64,000 nucleotides of DNA. Origin: Anthonomus grandis grandis. Its lineage: Eukaryota; Arthropoda; Insecta; Coleoptera; Curculionidae. Both the position numbers and the translations under genes were made by a program. The notes beneath the pieces were generated by a model, which had not been told where the DNA came from, did no database searches, and saw only the letters and a program-made list of their open reading frames with translations. Positions 10,764 to 21,762 of this stretch are shown here, one piece after another (within the stretch, counting starts at the first letter, position 1; every line of letters starts with the position of its first letter). The stretch is from NCBI RefSeq assembly GCF_022605725.1, contig NC_065546.1, positions 36,638,227 through 36,702,226 of the forward strand, written 5' to 3'.

Positions 10764-11975
10764 TTGCGTACTCAAGTAAAAAATAACATTAAAATTTCAT
10801 ACACAAATTACTGTACTCAATTAGATAATAATTTAACCACTAACTCTAATAATTTTTGGAATTTAATTAAAGGTTCACGACACAATAACATGCTACTACA
10901 AAATATGACTGATACTAATGGAAATCTTTTATCTAAACCTCAAGATATAGCTGATTTATTTCAAAGCTAATATACAATACCTACACATACACTCAATAGA
11001 AAAAATAACAACAACAGTTACACTGACATAATCAATATAGCAATGTTTACGGAGGAGGAGGTGTTGCATGCTCTAAAAACAATCAAACCTCAAGCTATAA
11101 TGGGACCTAATAAAATTCCAGCGTCAATTGTTTCTGATTGTGCACACGTACTTGCCAAGCCCCTAACAGTCCTCTTTAATTTATCCTTCAAATCAGAAAA
11201 GTTTCCAGATTCATGGAAGGCTTCTACAATTATTCCTGTTCATAACAAAAATTATAAGAATAAAATTGAAAACTACCGCCCAATAACTACTATCAATAAT
11301 TTTTCTAAATGTTTTGAAAGAGTTCTTCATTCTAGCCTCTATCCCCGCATGAAAAATATAATTGACTTTCAATTCATGAAAGGCAGGTCAACTACTACGA
11401 ATTTAGTTACTATCACCGAATTCATTTTCGACGCAATTAATTCAAGTTCGCAGGTAGACGTCATTTACACCGATTTCTTTAAGGCTTTTGACAGAGTTGA
11501 CCATAGCATTCTCATAAATAACTTTGATCAGTATTACGGGTTTTCCCCACGGTTAAACAATTTTTTTATTTCATATTTAATTAAACGCATACAGCATGTT
11601 GAGTGCTATGGTCATAGCTCGATCAAAATAATTTCCACATCTGGTGAGCTTAATTTTGGGATCGCTATCATTTAATTCATTCATACGCAATATCTCTAAA
11701 CCCCTTAAAGTTTATTATTTGCTGATGATAATAAAATATATTTTAAAATCAACAATATATCTGATTGTATTTTACTTCAAAATGATCTTAGCTCATTAAA
11801 CAGTTGGTGCAAAAATAATAACCTACCACTTAATGTTGCCAAGTGGACAGTGATGTCTTATAGTTTAAAGAACAATCCTATCCATTACAAATATTTAATA
11901 GACAATACTGCTATTCCTAGATCAGTAGTTTTTAAAGACTTGGGGGTTACATTCAATACCAGTCTATCTTTTGTT
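10764..11975 (+). pseudogene. Family B ORF2: linker and reverse transcriptase
   Basis: Readable segments: SNNFWNLIKGSR in the linker, EEVLHALKTIKP at the RT start, IENYRPITTINNFSKCFERV, QFMKGRSTTTNLV, DVIYTDFFKAFDRVDH with the first catalytic aspartate, and FADDNKIYFKI with the second and third. After FADD it continues to LNSWCKNNNLPLNVAK and FKDLGVTF. Breaks: a stop near 10968, a frame shift and stop between SGELNFGI and the FADD segment (about 11675-11720), where the usual GVPQGS-LGP motif is degraded. A dead copy. Confidence 0.85.
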
Positions 11976-12351
11976 ACACATATTATACAGTGTGGTGACT
12001 TTAACTGAAATAAATTCAGTTTTTAAAATTTATCTCGCAAAATTCCTAAGACCCGTCGATTTTTGTTTATTTTTTTTCACATTTCAAGATAGTTTTTGTA
12101 TTTTTTCACCTACAGGGGGGGCCCAAATTAACCCCAACTTTTTTTTCAAATGGAAAGCCACTTTTTTTAAACTCTCATTGAAAAGAGCCCTTTTTCTTGA
12201 TTAAATTGCCCTATTAACTTTTGTGATAATCTAAAGGAGAAATACGAAAAAAAAACCATTAAATTATTAAAAGTTGCGTTTAATGTATAAGATGCTCAAA
12301 ATGAGCACCATTTACTTGTTGGCAAAGCCCAAGACGATAATAAAATTCGTT

Positions 12352-13365
12352 TCAGACATTTTCTAACACTTCTGGAGATATTTGTCGGATTTTTTGCCTA
12401 ATACGTTCTTTGAGTTCGTCTACGTTTCCTGGTTTGCTCATATAAATTTGACTTTTCAAATGTCCCCACAGAAAAAAATCAAGTGGCGTGAGATCGGGAG
12501 AACGTGCCGGCCACTCGATTGCACCCCTTCTACCAATCCATCTGTTTGGAAAATTGTCATCTAAATACTGGCGTACATTACGGGCATAATGTGGGGGAGC
12601 ACCATCTTGTTGCATCCAGATTCTTTCATCATACAAATCTGGATCGAACTGACTCGGATATAAGGCACGTAAGACTGGAACTAGTTCATGTTCAAAAAAG
12701 TATCATTGACCAGTTAAAGTATCATTGAAGAATATGGGCCCTATAACTTGCCTGCCAATTATGCCAGCCCAAACATTAGTTTTCTGGGGATATTGTGTAT
12801 TAGTTTCCCTTACCCAGTGTGGGTTCTCGTCAGACCAGTAGCGACAGTTCTGCTTATTAACATGGCCATTTAGGATGAATGTAGCCTCATCAGAAAAAAG
12901 GATCCACTCCGAAGATATGCGATTTTCGTCAATGGCGTTCATCATTAATTCAGAGAACTGAACTCTGCGATCTGGATAGTCTTCCAATAACTCTTGAACG
13001 GGTTGCATTTTATAAGGTCGTTTGTTTGCACTTTTTAAAATTTTTAGCACAGATTTATGATGAATAGTTTTCGCGAGCTACTCTTCTAGCTGCAGTTACC
13101 GGATTTTCTTCCATCGCTAACAATACATTAAAATTTAATTGGGTGTTTTCATCGATTTCAAAAGACCTGTGTCTTGAAACATCCCTCACGTGCCCAACTT
13201 CTCGAAATCTGCTTTCGATTTTACTAACCGTACCTTTGGTTAAAGAGGCAAATCTGGATATTTCTGCCTGAATAAGTGGACAACTTCTAGCTAAGTATGA
13301 CTTTTGTCCCCATAACCAATCATCATTAAGATTTCAATCTTGTGGGATTCGGATAAATAAGGCAT
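12352..13365 (-). pseudogene. Mariner DD41D transposase, inactivated (element 1)
   Basis: The start codon at 13365 opens MPYLSESHKIEILMMIGYGD, the N-terminal helix-turn-helix region, which is broken by stops and frame shifts down to about 13060. The catalytic part is well preserved: LFSDEATF (first D), KTNVWAGIIG, MQQDGAPPHY (second D), then SPDLTPLDFFLWG (third D). Counting from the D of QQDGA to the D of TPLD gives 41 residues between, hence DD41D. A break near 12703 (after TLTGQ) separates the two catalytic ORFs. It resembles the transposase at 44.2-45.3 kb but belongs to a different subfamily. Confidence 0.9.
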
Positions 13366-13390
13366 TTTTTCAATATAAGTTAACTTATTT

Positions 13391-13603
13391 CTTCTTCTTC
13401 TTCCTCAAATACAATGGACTCGCGTCGTATTTCGACGGCTGCCCAATATTGTTGTTTATGGACCTACAGTTTAACGTGGGTTCCGAACCACAATGTTTTG
13501 TTTTTATAAGACGTCACACACAACCATGCTCATGCCGGGATTCGAACCCGAGACCACACGATTGCATCGTGAACTCTTTGCCCATGGTGCTACCGGGGTC
13601 GGC
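13391..13603 (-). mobile_element. tRNA-derived SINE 1
   Basis: Minus-strand SINE with perfect 14-bp target duplications AAGTTAACTTATTT (13377-13390 and 13604-13617). The head, GCCGACCCCGGTAGCACCATG, carries an A-box-like segment, and GGTTCGAATCCCGG is a canonical B box, so RNA polymerase III transcription is expected. The 3' end is a short (GAA)n tail. It is inserted inside mariner element 1. The second copy at 45382-45568 shares the head and the GGCATGGTTG-like segment after the B box. Confidence 0.88.
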
Positions 13604-14099
13604 AAGTTAACTTATTTAACAACTGGTTGAAATTCACTTTAATAGTGACACTACAACAATGCCAGGAAATGTCTCGATACCAATAAAATAAACAAACACG
13701 CCAAAAATTTACCAACACAAAATATTTCGAGACTTTTAATAATTTAATGGTTTTTATTTTTTTTTCGTATTTCTCCTTTAGATAATCACAAAAGTAAATA
13801 AGGCAATTTAATCAGGAAAAGGGGCTCTTTTCAATGAGAGTTTAAAAAAAGTGGCTTTCCATTTGAAAAAAAAAAGTTTGGGTTAATTTGGACTCCCCCT
13901 GTAGGTGAAAAAATACAAAAACTATCTTGAAATGTGAAAAAAAAATAAACAAAAATCGACGGGTCTCAGGAATTGTGCGAGATAAAATTTGATTAGTTTT
14001 AACTGAATTTATTCCAGTTAAAGTCACCACACTGTATAGTAAGTATAGTAAGTAGTAATACTAGATAAAGTAAGACGTAGTTATAAAGTATTGGGTTTT

Positions 14100-14440
14100 G
14101 TTATTCGTAATACTCAGCATCTTAACAATATATCTACTTTAAGAACGTTGTATTTTTCACTAGTTAGAATCTTTCTAGAATATGCAAGTTTGGTCGCCTT
14201 TTAATCAGTATCATATTCAAGATATCGAAAATGTACAACGTAAATTTTTTAAATATCTGTGGTTTAAGTGCGCCAGAGTGTATCCAGACATCTGTTTTCC
14301 ACACAAAGTCTTACTCAACAGATTTTCCATACAATCGCTTAATGACAGACGCAAATCAACTGATCTGCAGTATTTGTAGATCAGCAGTATTTTTGGGAAT
14401 TTTAAACTTTCAGATCCCCAGAGCTTCTACATGAAATCCT
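14100..14440 (+). pseudogene. Family B ORF2 C-terminal part beyond the insertion
   Basis: Reads YKVLGFVIRNTQHLNN, TLRTLYFSLVRIFLEYASLVWSP, then IQDIENVQRKFFKYLW and FSIQSLNDRRKSTDLQYL. This is the normal post-RT sequence that should follow FVTHI at 11975, so it is the other half of the interrupted ORF2. It contains a stop after TDLQYL. Confidence 0.82.
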
Positions 14441-14694
14441 ACTAGTTTTTATTTAACCGAGGCCAATACCAACACTAATATTGTACTAATACTCTAAATT
14501 GTCTCCCTTACGCAGGGCTGGAAATTTGTATAATTCTGTACAGTGTAATCAGTGTGACATGTTTAGCTACAGCATTAAAAATATAAAAAATGTAAATTTT
14601 ATAGTTTAAGTAAAATTTTTTTTTATATTTTTAGTTTTTTCTGTTTGAGTGGTGTAAATAAAATAAAATAAAAATAAAATAATTTTTTTTTCCA

Positions 14695-15470
14695 AATATT
14701 GCAAAAATCGTCTTTAAGAATTGCATTAGAGTGAATAATTTTTAAAAGTTAACTGATCCATTAGAGTAAATTTAAATTCAGATTTGATTTTATCATGGTT
14801 ATGTGATTTATAACATTGTATTTTCTCATTAGATGATGTAAATCAGAAAACGTATCAGGAAGATCAGATTCCTTGTTACGCCCGAGATTTTGAGCCAATA
14901 AATTAAAATAAGTAATTTTTCCCTAGAATTGGCATGTTTTGTGTAATTTCTTATTTGTCTGTAATATTGCAAGGCTGCTTAAGTTTCTTGTTTTGAATAT
15001 TTTATTATTGGCTTTCTCCCTTTCCTTCATGAACAATTTGATGTTTCTGGTAATCCACAGCGTATAAGGTTTATCCCGTATATTTCTAATTAAAAGAGGT
15101 ATATACTTGTTTGTTAAAGACGTTGTATTTTTATTGCAAATTTCAACTTTCCTATCTATATCAGGTGTGTAAAATATTTTATCAATTTAATTGACTTGCT
15201 CCAAATGAAACTGATTTAAATCTACATTTTCGTAATTTCTATATTGAATACCTTTAATGCTAATAATTTCTTAATTAATGCTAGTTAATTTTTCCTGTAT
15301 TTTGCCTAAAAAAGCAATATTTAAATCTCCCACAAATATAATCTGGTCATACAAAGGAATAGTTAAACCAAATATTTTCTCCAGCCAATCAATTAAATGA
15401 TCAATATTAGAAGATGGTGGATGATAAAGAGTGATGAACAAAATGAATAAATGTAAAAATTGTGACAATA
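14695..15470 (-). pseudogene. Non-LTR fragment: endonuclease end and linker
   Basis: The minus strand gives YHPPSSNIDHLIDWL and IIFVGDLNI (endonuclease; the GDLN motif includes active-site residues), then KPYTLWITRNIKLFMKERE and KITYFNLLAQNLGR. The latter match KPFTPWITNNIKFLMKERD and KITYFNTMSQKHGR in the family A copy at 39.8 kb, so this is a relative of family A. It is heavily interrupted, and its RT domain is absent. Confidence 0.75.
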
Positions 15471-16060
15471 ATTAGAACTGCGTGGTGCTACGTGGTCTTT
15501 GTCCACACACGAGCTTTTTTAGTAGACATTTTTAAATAGTAAAAAATTCTATTAATATATTATAATGTTTATATCAATTAATCACTTTTCCGAAGTCCAT
15601 AGGCCCTAGAAAATATAGCAACCCAACCTTAACTATTAAAAAAAACAAAACACTCTTTACTGGTATGTAATTTCAGTTTTATGTCAATTCTCCGATATAT
15701 TTTCAATGATTTTTACGATTATTTGCCATATGGAAAAAATTTAAAATTTATATATTGATTTGGTGTTAAAATGTGTTTCCTTGCAGCTAATTCTATATCG
15801 ATTTAAACCATAGTATTCCGCTTTATATAAATCAGAGATTAAAAGACATAGTAAATAAGTTTCCGAAAACCTTTTTTTTATGTGGCAACACTTCCAGTAT
15901 ATCTCTCCCAAGGCAGTCAGATTTAAAACCTTCATCAACCCATTTTCATTATTTAGTTTCCGAGGGTATTTCTTCAGATTTCCCTCGGTGAGGCCTGACG
16001 TATGGGAAACCCATAACAAAAATACGGCCAAAACGGGATAAATAAACATCCTTGTAACAT
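15470..16060. repeat. AT-rich repeat family R, copy 2
   Basis: Homologous to 240-840 (see copy 1), with the head motif at about 15474. On its minus strand, 16049-15741 is an open reading frame of 102 codons starting MFIYPVLAVFLLWVSHTSG, which looks like a secretory signal peptide followed by a charged segment. The same peptide can be traced in copy 1 with one stop. Similarity continues beyond the ORF into AT-rich sequence, so the ORF is only one part of the repeat. Confidence 0.65.
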
Positions 16061-17470
16061 TCTGGATGGGCGTTCCCCGGGCCCCGATAACATAAGAAAA
16101 TGTGAAAACCGTCTCGTTATTTTATTTTATTATTTTTTCATCGCTCGTAAATTACTTCTTTATGGGGAGCTTTCCGCTATTATGGGATACAAAAGGGAAG
16201 GGTGCATTATTTTATGAAGTTATCTTGCAATATTATTGGCATAGAGTAATTGATTTACCTTTTGGTTTTTTGATCATCCATTTTCCACTTAAAAACCTCT
16301 TAAATTGGCTAAAACTAAACGGACGTCCTAAAAGTAAATCAAAGTAAATTTTACACATTTCTTACGCTCACTTTTACACGCACATTAAACGAGAATATTT
16401 CTGTTTTGATGTTGTCCTATATCAGTCTGGGCCTTGCCTTGCATTTTACGATAAAATGCTTGCATAGGCGTATTTTATAATTAATTTATCTGCCAGCGAA
16501 GATAATATAAAATGGCAGCTTTTTTGTAATTATAAAGTCGATATATCCTCATTTTAAAAATGTAGGAAAACTGACGTTTTCCATAGGAGCGTAATTATGA
16601 AAACTGTGTAGAAAAAACATAATATCCATGATTCAGACTTTGTGTCAAGGTTTTAAAATTACAAATCTATATAAAAATCACATTTTTAACCTACATAATG
16701 TTAAAGTACAAAAGTTTGTAAAACTACTATACTAAATCCCGTAATGGTAATCCGTGTAGCCCAAAATTGAATCACGTTTCTTTGGCGACCCTAGTTCATC
16801 GAATTATCCTCCCTAACTCGCTCCCCTTTATAGGGCAATAAGAGGAAGTTTCTCACATATATTAACTAATTACCAGGAAAGGGAGCTTAAGGGCTCATAC
16901 TGTTCAAATAATAATTATAGTTTGAGAATCGATAATACCAAGTTAGGTCCTAAGGTAAAGTAAACGTTCATGGATATTCATGTCAAATTAATGAATTAAT
17001 TACTTTTAACGTACCTATTGGCCCCGACTGTCATTTAGGTCAGTGTGCGACCGCTATTTTATTAATAGTCCCTTAAGTAAATAGAAATTAATTTTCCTGG
17101 GAAAATTAAGCCTCCGTGAAAATTAGATTGTTTCGGGCGAGCGGTTATTACTTCGCAGAAGGTTAAAAATGTAATGATTTAGTTTAATTTGACGGCTTAA
17201 ACTACCGAGGGACCTTTTAGGCACGTTATTAAGACTTTTGATAATGAATGTGGAAATCCATTTTTTCTTAAGTTAATAGTCTATTAGGTTAAACTGTATT
17301 TCAAATAGGTAGAGAGTAATAAATATAAATTGAGGGTTTTGTATTCACCCATGGGCGAAGGTAAACTTAGTACATAGTTAATGAATAATGCCAGGAAAAA
17401 AGGTAGGGTTCGAAGGCTATAAGAAGGGTACAGGTAGCTGCAATTTTTAAATGTAAACTTGGCGGATGTA
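16061..17470. other. No gene recognised; not obviously repetitive
   Basis: No transposon ends, RT or transposase motifs. Some short GC-richer patches (16060-16085; 16780-16840) stand out against the AT-rich background, and a plus ORF at 16102-16347 has no recognisable features. This could be host intronic or intergenic sequence. Confidence 0.5.
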
Positions 17471-17689
17471 AATAAATGAATAGGGGTGATAATAAAAGCA
17501 CAGAGTATAATTATTACTTCAAATTTGCTGGTAAAATTGTTAGTAAGTTGCTAAAGACTACCCTTACTCCTACACTGTCAGACAATGAAAAACTTACTTT
17601 TTTAAATGTGCATGATTGTTTAAGACACGACTACACTAGTTTTGCTGTAGATGAAGTACAGGATTGTGTGCCCGAATGAATGTAATAGG

Positions 17690-17970
17690 AAAATCTATGG
17701 GCGATTTTGAATCTACCATTTAGAGCCTCCAAAGCATATTATAGGAAGACCAGCCAGAGTACTTGATAAATACACTAAACGCGCAGTTAGAAAAAAAGAA
17801 ATATCTATTCTGGAATTTCTAATTTAATCTTATTGAATTAATTTGGAATCAAGTGGAAGATTGAATACCACTTTTAAAATGAAAGGCCTGAAAATACCAT
17901 TTGACCAAATCATTCAGGAAGTAATTCCAGAAAACTGGATCTGGACAACCTGATCGATTAGGCGATTGAC
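17690..17970 (+). pseudogene. Tc1-like transposase scrap (uncertain)
   Basis: Plus-strand fragments read IIGRPARVLDKYTKRAVRKKE, like the linker between helix-turn-helix motifs of Tc1 transposases, followed after a short gap by FNLIELIWNQVED, like the NPIE..W motif near the third catalytic residue. The whole catalytic middle is missing. The ORF just upstream (17476-17679) is not recognised. Confidence 0.4.
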
Positions 17971-18280
17971 CCTTAAACTATTATTTCACGGGGTGATAAC
18001 AGCTCTGTAGTATTTAGCTGGTCAACTGTATTAACTGGTCTATTGTAATAGTAATGACAAATGACATTAACATATCAAAAAAATAGGGTTAGGTGATGAA
18101 CAGATTTGGTACAATGCGGCATGCTTGGGAATCGAGTTTCTTTGTTTTGAAATAATCCAACAGTTTTTATTTTTAAACATTTATTCCACATAACAAACAA
18201 CCTCCAATTAACAAACGTTAAATAATCAACAACAAAACACCACATTTTGGCGACGAGTAAGTGTTTTTGAACCTGCAAAC

Positions 18281-19293
18281 ATGGAAAACACGTTGGGTGC
18301 CGTGGAATGTTTTAATGTTTATGAAGCAAATGTTGGAGTGCGATGGCAAAAATGGATCAAGAGGTTTGATAACTTTCTGGTTGCATCAGGCATTAGCAGT
18401 GATGACCGGAAAGAGGCGATTCTACTTCATTGTGTAGGAGAAGAGGTATTCGACATTCACATCCTTACCTGATCCTCCACCCCAAACTGACCCTACCACT
18501 AACACCCTAGTTGTGATTCCCAAATATGATATGGCAAAACTTAAATTAAATACTCATTTTTCACCTCAAATCAATGCTGAGTTTGAAATGTATAATTTTC
18601 GTCAGTCAAAACAAAACAGTGACGAAACAATTGATGAATATTATGCTAGGCTTTTAAAGTTAAGTTCAAATTGTGGTTTTCTCGATAAAGATAGAGAAAT
18701 AAAATCTCAAATTATACAGGGTACAATTTTGTCAAAGTTAAGAAGATATGCTCTTAGAGACAACCCCTCACTTAAACAAATTTTAACACAGGCTAAGGTT
18801 TATGAAATGACAGAAAAACAAGTTCATGAAATGAAAAACAATGAAATTAATGTGAATAGGTTAAGTTTAGGTACTAAAAGGAGCAGCAATCCAAACAAGA
18901 GCAGGCCATTTAACACAAGTCTTAAACCAAACGATACACAAAAATACAAACAGCAGGATCAACAGACCTGTCGAAACTGTGCCCTGTGGTAATGACTGGC
19001 ACATCAATGGTAGGCAAACTTGTCCCGCTTTTAATGAAAACTGTAATTTTTGCAACAAAAAAGGACATTTTGCTAAAGTTTGTATGGCTAAACGAGACAA
19101 CAGGCATAGAAATCAATCTGAACAAATACAAGGATCAAGTAAGCAGAGGTATAAGTCGCAGCATCAGCAGCAGTATGGAAAACAATCCAGTAAGGATGCC
19201 AAGGTTAATTGCACGAGGCATGAAGAAAACAATGACTCTGACTATTCTTTCAATATTGCTATAAGAAGCAGTACTCTCCTCAAATCACTTTAA
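18281..19293 (+). pseudogene. Ty3/gypsy gag, broken
   Basis: The start codon at 18281 opens MENTLGAVECFNVYE. The capsid-like region includes WIKRFDNFL and, after a stop and frame shift near 18470, KLNTHFSPQINAEFEMYNFRQ and DETIDEYYARLLKLS, typical of gypsy gag. A further frame break near 18985 leads into a CCHC knuckle, CNFCNKKGHFAKVC. It would form the retrotransposon particle if intact. Confidence 0.82.
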
Positions 19294-20828
19294 ATATAAA
19301 TGGGCAAAAATTAGTATTTATTATAGATACAGGAACATCTGTTAATTTGATTTCTGAACAAACATACTACAAATATTTTAAGGATCCGCTAATTGCTGAT
19401 GATAGCAAGATTTACCCTTATGGTCACTCAACAAATCTTGAAATAATTGGAAGATTACCAGTAGTCTTAAAACATAAAAATAAAAGCATTGAATCAGATT
19501 TAATTGTGGTAAAAGGAAATACCGAATCTTTATTATGTTATCAGGCATCTAAAGATTTAAACATTGTGTCATTCACCAATTTTATTAACAACAAGATTGA
19601 CAAGGATTTTGTAGAAAAATATTATCCTGAACTAGTTGGAGGTATAGAAAAATTGGCTGACACCACCATAAAACTGCATATCAACCCAAACATACCACCC
19701 ATTGCCAACAAACATAGGAGAATACCATTCCATATTAGAGAAAAAGTTGAATCGGAACTGTCAAGACTGGAAAAGCAAGACATAATAGAAAAAGCACCAG
19801 GACCAACACCTTAGATATCACCAATTGTAATTGTGCCAAAGCAAAGCAATCCAGATGAAATAAGAATATGTGTGGACATGAGGAATGCTAACAAAGCCAT
19901 AATCAGGGAACGACATGTTACACCAACAATTGATGAGGTTATAACACAACTTAATGGATCAACAATGTTTAGTCAAATTGACCTAAAAGAAGGGTATCAT
20001 TAATTAACATTGTCTGAAGAGTCAAGATACATAACAACATTCTCAACACATATTGGATTGTTTGGGTATAAAAGGTTGAGTTTTGAAATTAATTTAGCAG
20101 CAGAAATTTTCCAAGACACCATCAGTAAAGTTTTACAGAACATTCAGGGAGTTATCAACATCAGTGATGCCATTTTAATCTTTGGCAAGAACAAACACGA
20201 ACATGATACCATTTTGAGAAAAGTTCTTCAAACACTAAAAGATAACAATCTTACAATTAACAAAAATAAATGCATCTATAGCACAAATAAAATAAAATTT
20301 TATGGCTTTGTCTTTTCTTCCGAAGGAATTCATCCAGATCCTAACAAGGTCAGCAGCATTTTAAACCTTAAAAGTCCTGAGAGCTCAGGTGAAGTCAGAT
20401 CCTTTCTTGGTATGATCGGATATGTTGGCAAGTTTATGCCTAAACTGTCAGAAAAAGCAGAACCACTGCGACAATTCACTCTGAAAGATGTAGTTTTTCA
20501 TTGGACAGAGGACCATGAGAAAATTTTTAATATGCTGAAGCAAGAATTAAGTAGTACTAAAAATCTTGCTTATTTTGATATAAAGAAAACAACACATCTT
20601 TATGTTGATGGAAGCCCTACTGGAATTGGATCAATACTAGCTCAAGAAGATGTCAAAGGCAATATTCAAATTGTTGCGTATGCAAGCACCAAGAAGATAC
20701 AGTCAGTTTGAAAAGGAAGCATTTGCTTTCACTTGGTCTATACAACATTTTCATAATTATCTTTATGGTTCCACATTTATATTGCATTGTGACAATTTAC
20801 CCATTGTAAAAATATTAGAAAACACAAG
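19290..20828 (+). pseudogene. Ty3/gypsy pol: protease, RT, RNase H, broken
   Basis: Protease: FIIDTGTSVNLIS (catalytic DTG) at about 19320. RT: RRIPFHIREKVESEL, then a stop in GPTP(stop)ISPIVIVPK (19812), RICVDMRNANKAI, FSQIDLKEGYH followed by a stop (about 20000), and then FEINLAAEIFQDTISKVL. The catalytic Y-x-D-D position reads ISDAILIF, so the second aspartate is lost. RNase H: LYVDGSPTGIGSILAQ, then a frame shift near 20700 before RYSQFEKEAFAF and LHCDNLPIVKIL. Integrase is missing. Confidence 0.88.
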
Positions 20829-21762
20829 AACATGATGTTGCTGTAGATGAAAACGTAATTCGCGCATTCGATGAGGATCCCACCACTAGTACAAAGAAAG
20901 TAGCTGCAGATCTGAATATTTCTACATGGAAAGCATGGTCTGTTGTCAAGGCAGAAGGAAGGCATCTTTTCCATTACACCCCAGTGCAAGGTAATTTCAT
21001 ACTATATCAACAACTTAATTCCGCACTTTTTACTGGCATCGTGATACTCTATTCTAGGTCTTCTACAAGCCGACTATGAGCGACGGGTACAATTTTGCCG
21101 CTTTTTGCTTCAGGCAGGCGTTGAAAATGGACACTTTTTAAAAAGCATATTATGGACAGATGACTCAACATTTACACGTGCGGGGATATTTAACCAACAT
21201 AATTTACATTATTAGGAAAACAAAAACGTAAATCCGCATTTGACCAGAGCCAAGTCTTTCCAAATAAGATTCAGTGTTAATGTTTGGGCAGGTGTGATTG
21301 GGAGACACCTCATCGGTCCACACTACTTGCCGAGAAACCTCAACAAGGACAATTACTTTCCTTTTTTTACAAAATGATCTCCCACAATTATTGGTTGATA
21401 TACCCATATTTAATGAAGACCAGTCTTCCAGAATGTCGGGTGTCCTGCACACTATCGGGTCGCCGTTAGAGAATTTCTGGACAATACTTTTCCCAATTCG
21501 TGGATCGGAAGAGCAGGTCTCATCGCATGGCCTCCACGGTCCCCTGATTTAACCCCTCTCGATTTTTACGTATGGGGACGTGCGAAAGAACTCGTGTACG
21601 AGGTGGAAATTGAAAATCTAGACCACTTAATTCAAAGAATCAATGCCGCTTTTCTAACCGTCAGAGAAGAGATGCGACTTCGCCTTACGACAGTAGAAAT
21701 GCGACGGCGATGTAGGGCATATATAAGAGCCAGGGGAGCGCAGTTTCAACAAAATTTGTAAT
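20829..21762 (+). pseudogene. Mariner transposase with intron, inactivated (element 4)
   Basis: Starts in the second helix-turn-helix region (VIRAFDEDPTTSTKKVAADL), reaches HLFHYTPVQG, and continues after a 67-bp GT-AG segment (20991-21057) with LLQADYERRVQFCRFLL in frame, so this looks like a genuine intron. Then ILWTDDSTFTRAGIF (first D), SVNVWAGVIGRHLIGPHYL, a degraded second-D region near 21430, IGRAGLIAWPPRSPDLTPLDFYVWG with the third D (about 21510-21575), and GAQFQQNL at the end. Stops and frame shifts lie near 21215 and 21400-21480. Its closest relative here is the copy at 54.6-56.1 kb. Confidence 0.85.
20991..21057 (+). other. Putative intron in mariner element 4 transposase
   Basis: A 67-bp segment with GTAATT at the donor and TATTCTAG at the acceptor. 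Splicing it out joins CAAG to GTCTTCTAC and gives VQGLLQADYERR. The relative at 55385 reads VQGMTIADYHPR without interruption, so the segment is precisely the extra sequence. Confidence 0.75.

Larger units (their letters stand above)
12113..13901 (-). mobile_element. Mariner-like element 1 (DD41D type)
   Basis: A 1789-bp element between TA dinucleotides at 12111-12112 and 13902-13903. The inverted repeats start CAGGGGG and extend about 160 bp on each side (left CCAAATTAACCC, then TGGAAAGCCACTTTTTTTAAA). A minus-strand transposase remnant lies at 12352-13365, and a SINE sits between the transposase start and the right inverted repeat. Confidence 0.88.
11988..14034. mobile_element. Palindromic TA element (outer) with a mariner at its centre
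   Basis: Outer arms 11988-12110 and 13904-14034 are near-perfect reverse complements (about 93 percent by eye), starting CAGTGTGGTGACTTTAACTG. TA duplications lie at 11986-11987 and 14035-14036, inside the family B retrotransposon. Without the inner mariner the two arms would meet as TTTTTTCACC-TA-GGTGAAAAAA, a perfect palindrome centred on the TA used by the mariner. So this is either a palindromic MITE of about 255 bp hit at its dyad centre, or a composite element with double inverted repeats. Confidence 0.85.
10480..14690 (+). mobile_element. Non-LTR retrotransposon, family B (Jockey-type), 5' truncated
   Basis: The plus-strand ORF2 remnant begins in the linker between endonuclease and RT (TYPAWFTPKIIADLK around 10650), continues through RT (11043-11975), is interrupted at a TA (11986) by a 2047-bp palindrome/mariner composite, and resumes at 14037 with the post-RT region (LEYASLVWSPFNQ around 14180). 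It ends in an (AAAAT)n-like tail at about 14655-14690. No endonuclease domain is present, as expected for a 5' truncated insertion. Confidence 0.8.
18240..20828 (+). mobile_element. Ty3/gypsy LTR retrotransposon, truncated
   Basis: An internal region with gag, protease, RT and RNase H remnants in the usual Ty3/gypsy order. A TGGCGACGAG stretch at about 18246, just upstream of gag, sits where a primer-binding site would be expected. No integrase, no 3' LTR and no clear 5' LTR were found. The element stops abruptly at about 20828, in RNase H, where mariner coding sequence begins. Confidence 0.8.

Noticed and set aside
13520..13603. tRNA gene (A and B boxes, GGTTCGAATCC)
   Set aside because: Flanked by perfect target duplications and followed by a SINE body and tail; the cloverleaf is not complete.
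17476..17679. 67-codon plus ORF (MNRGDNKSTEYNYYF...)
   Set aside because: No recognisable domain, splice context or duplication elsewhere in the window; not enough to call a gene.
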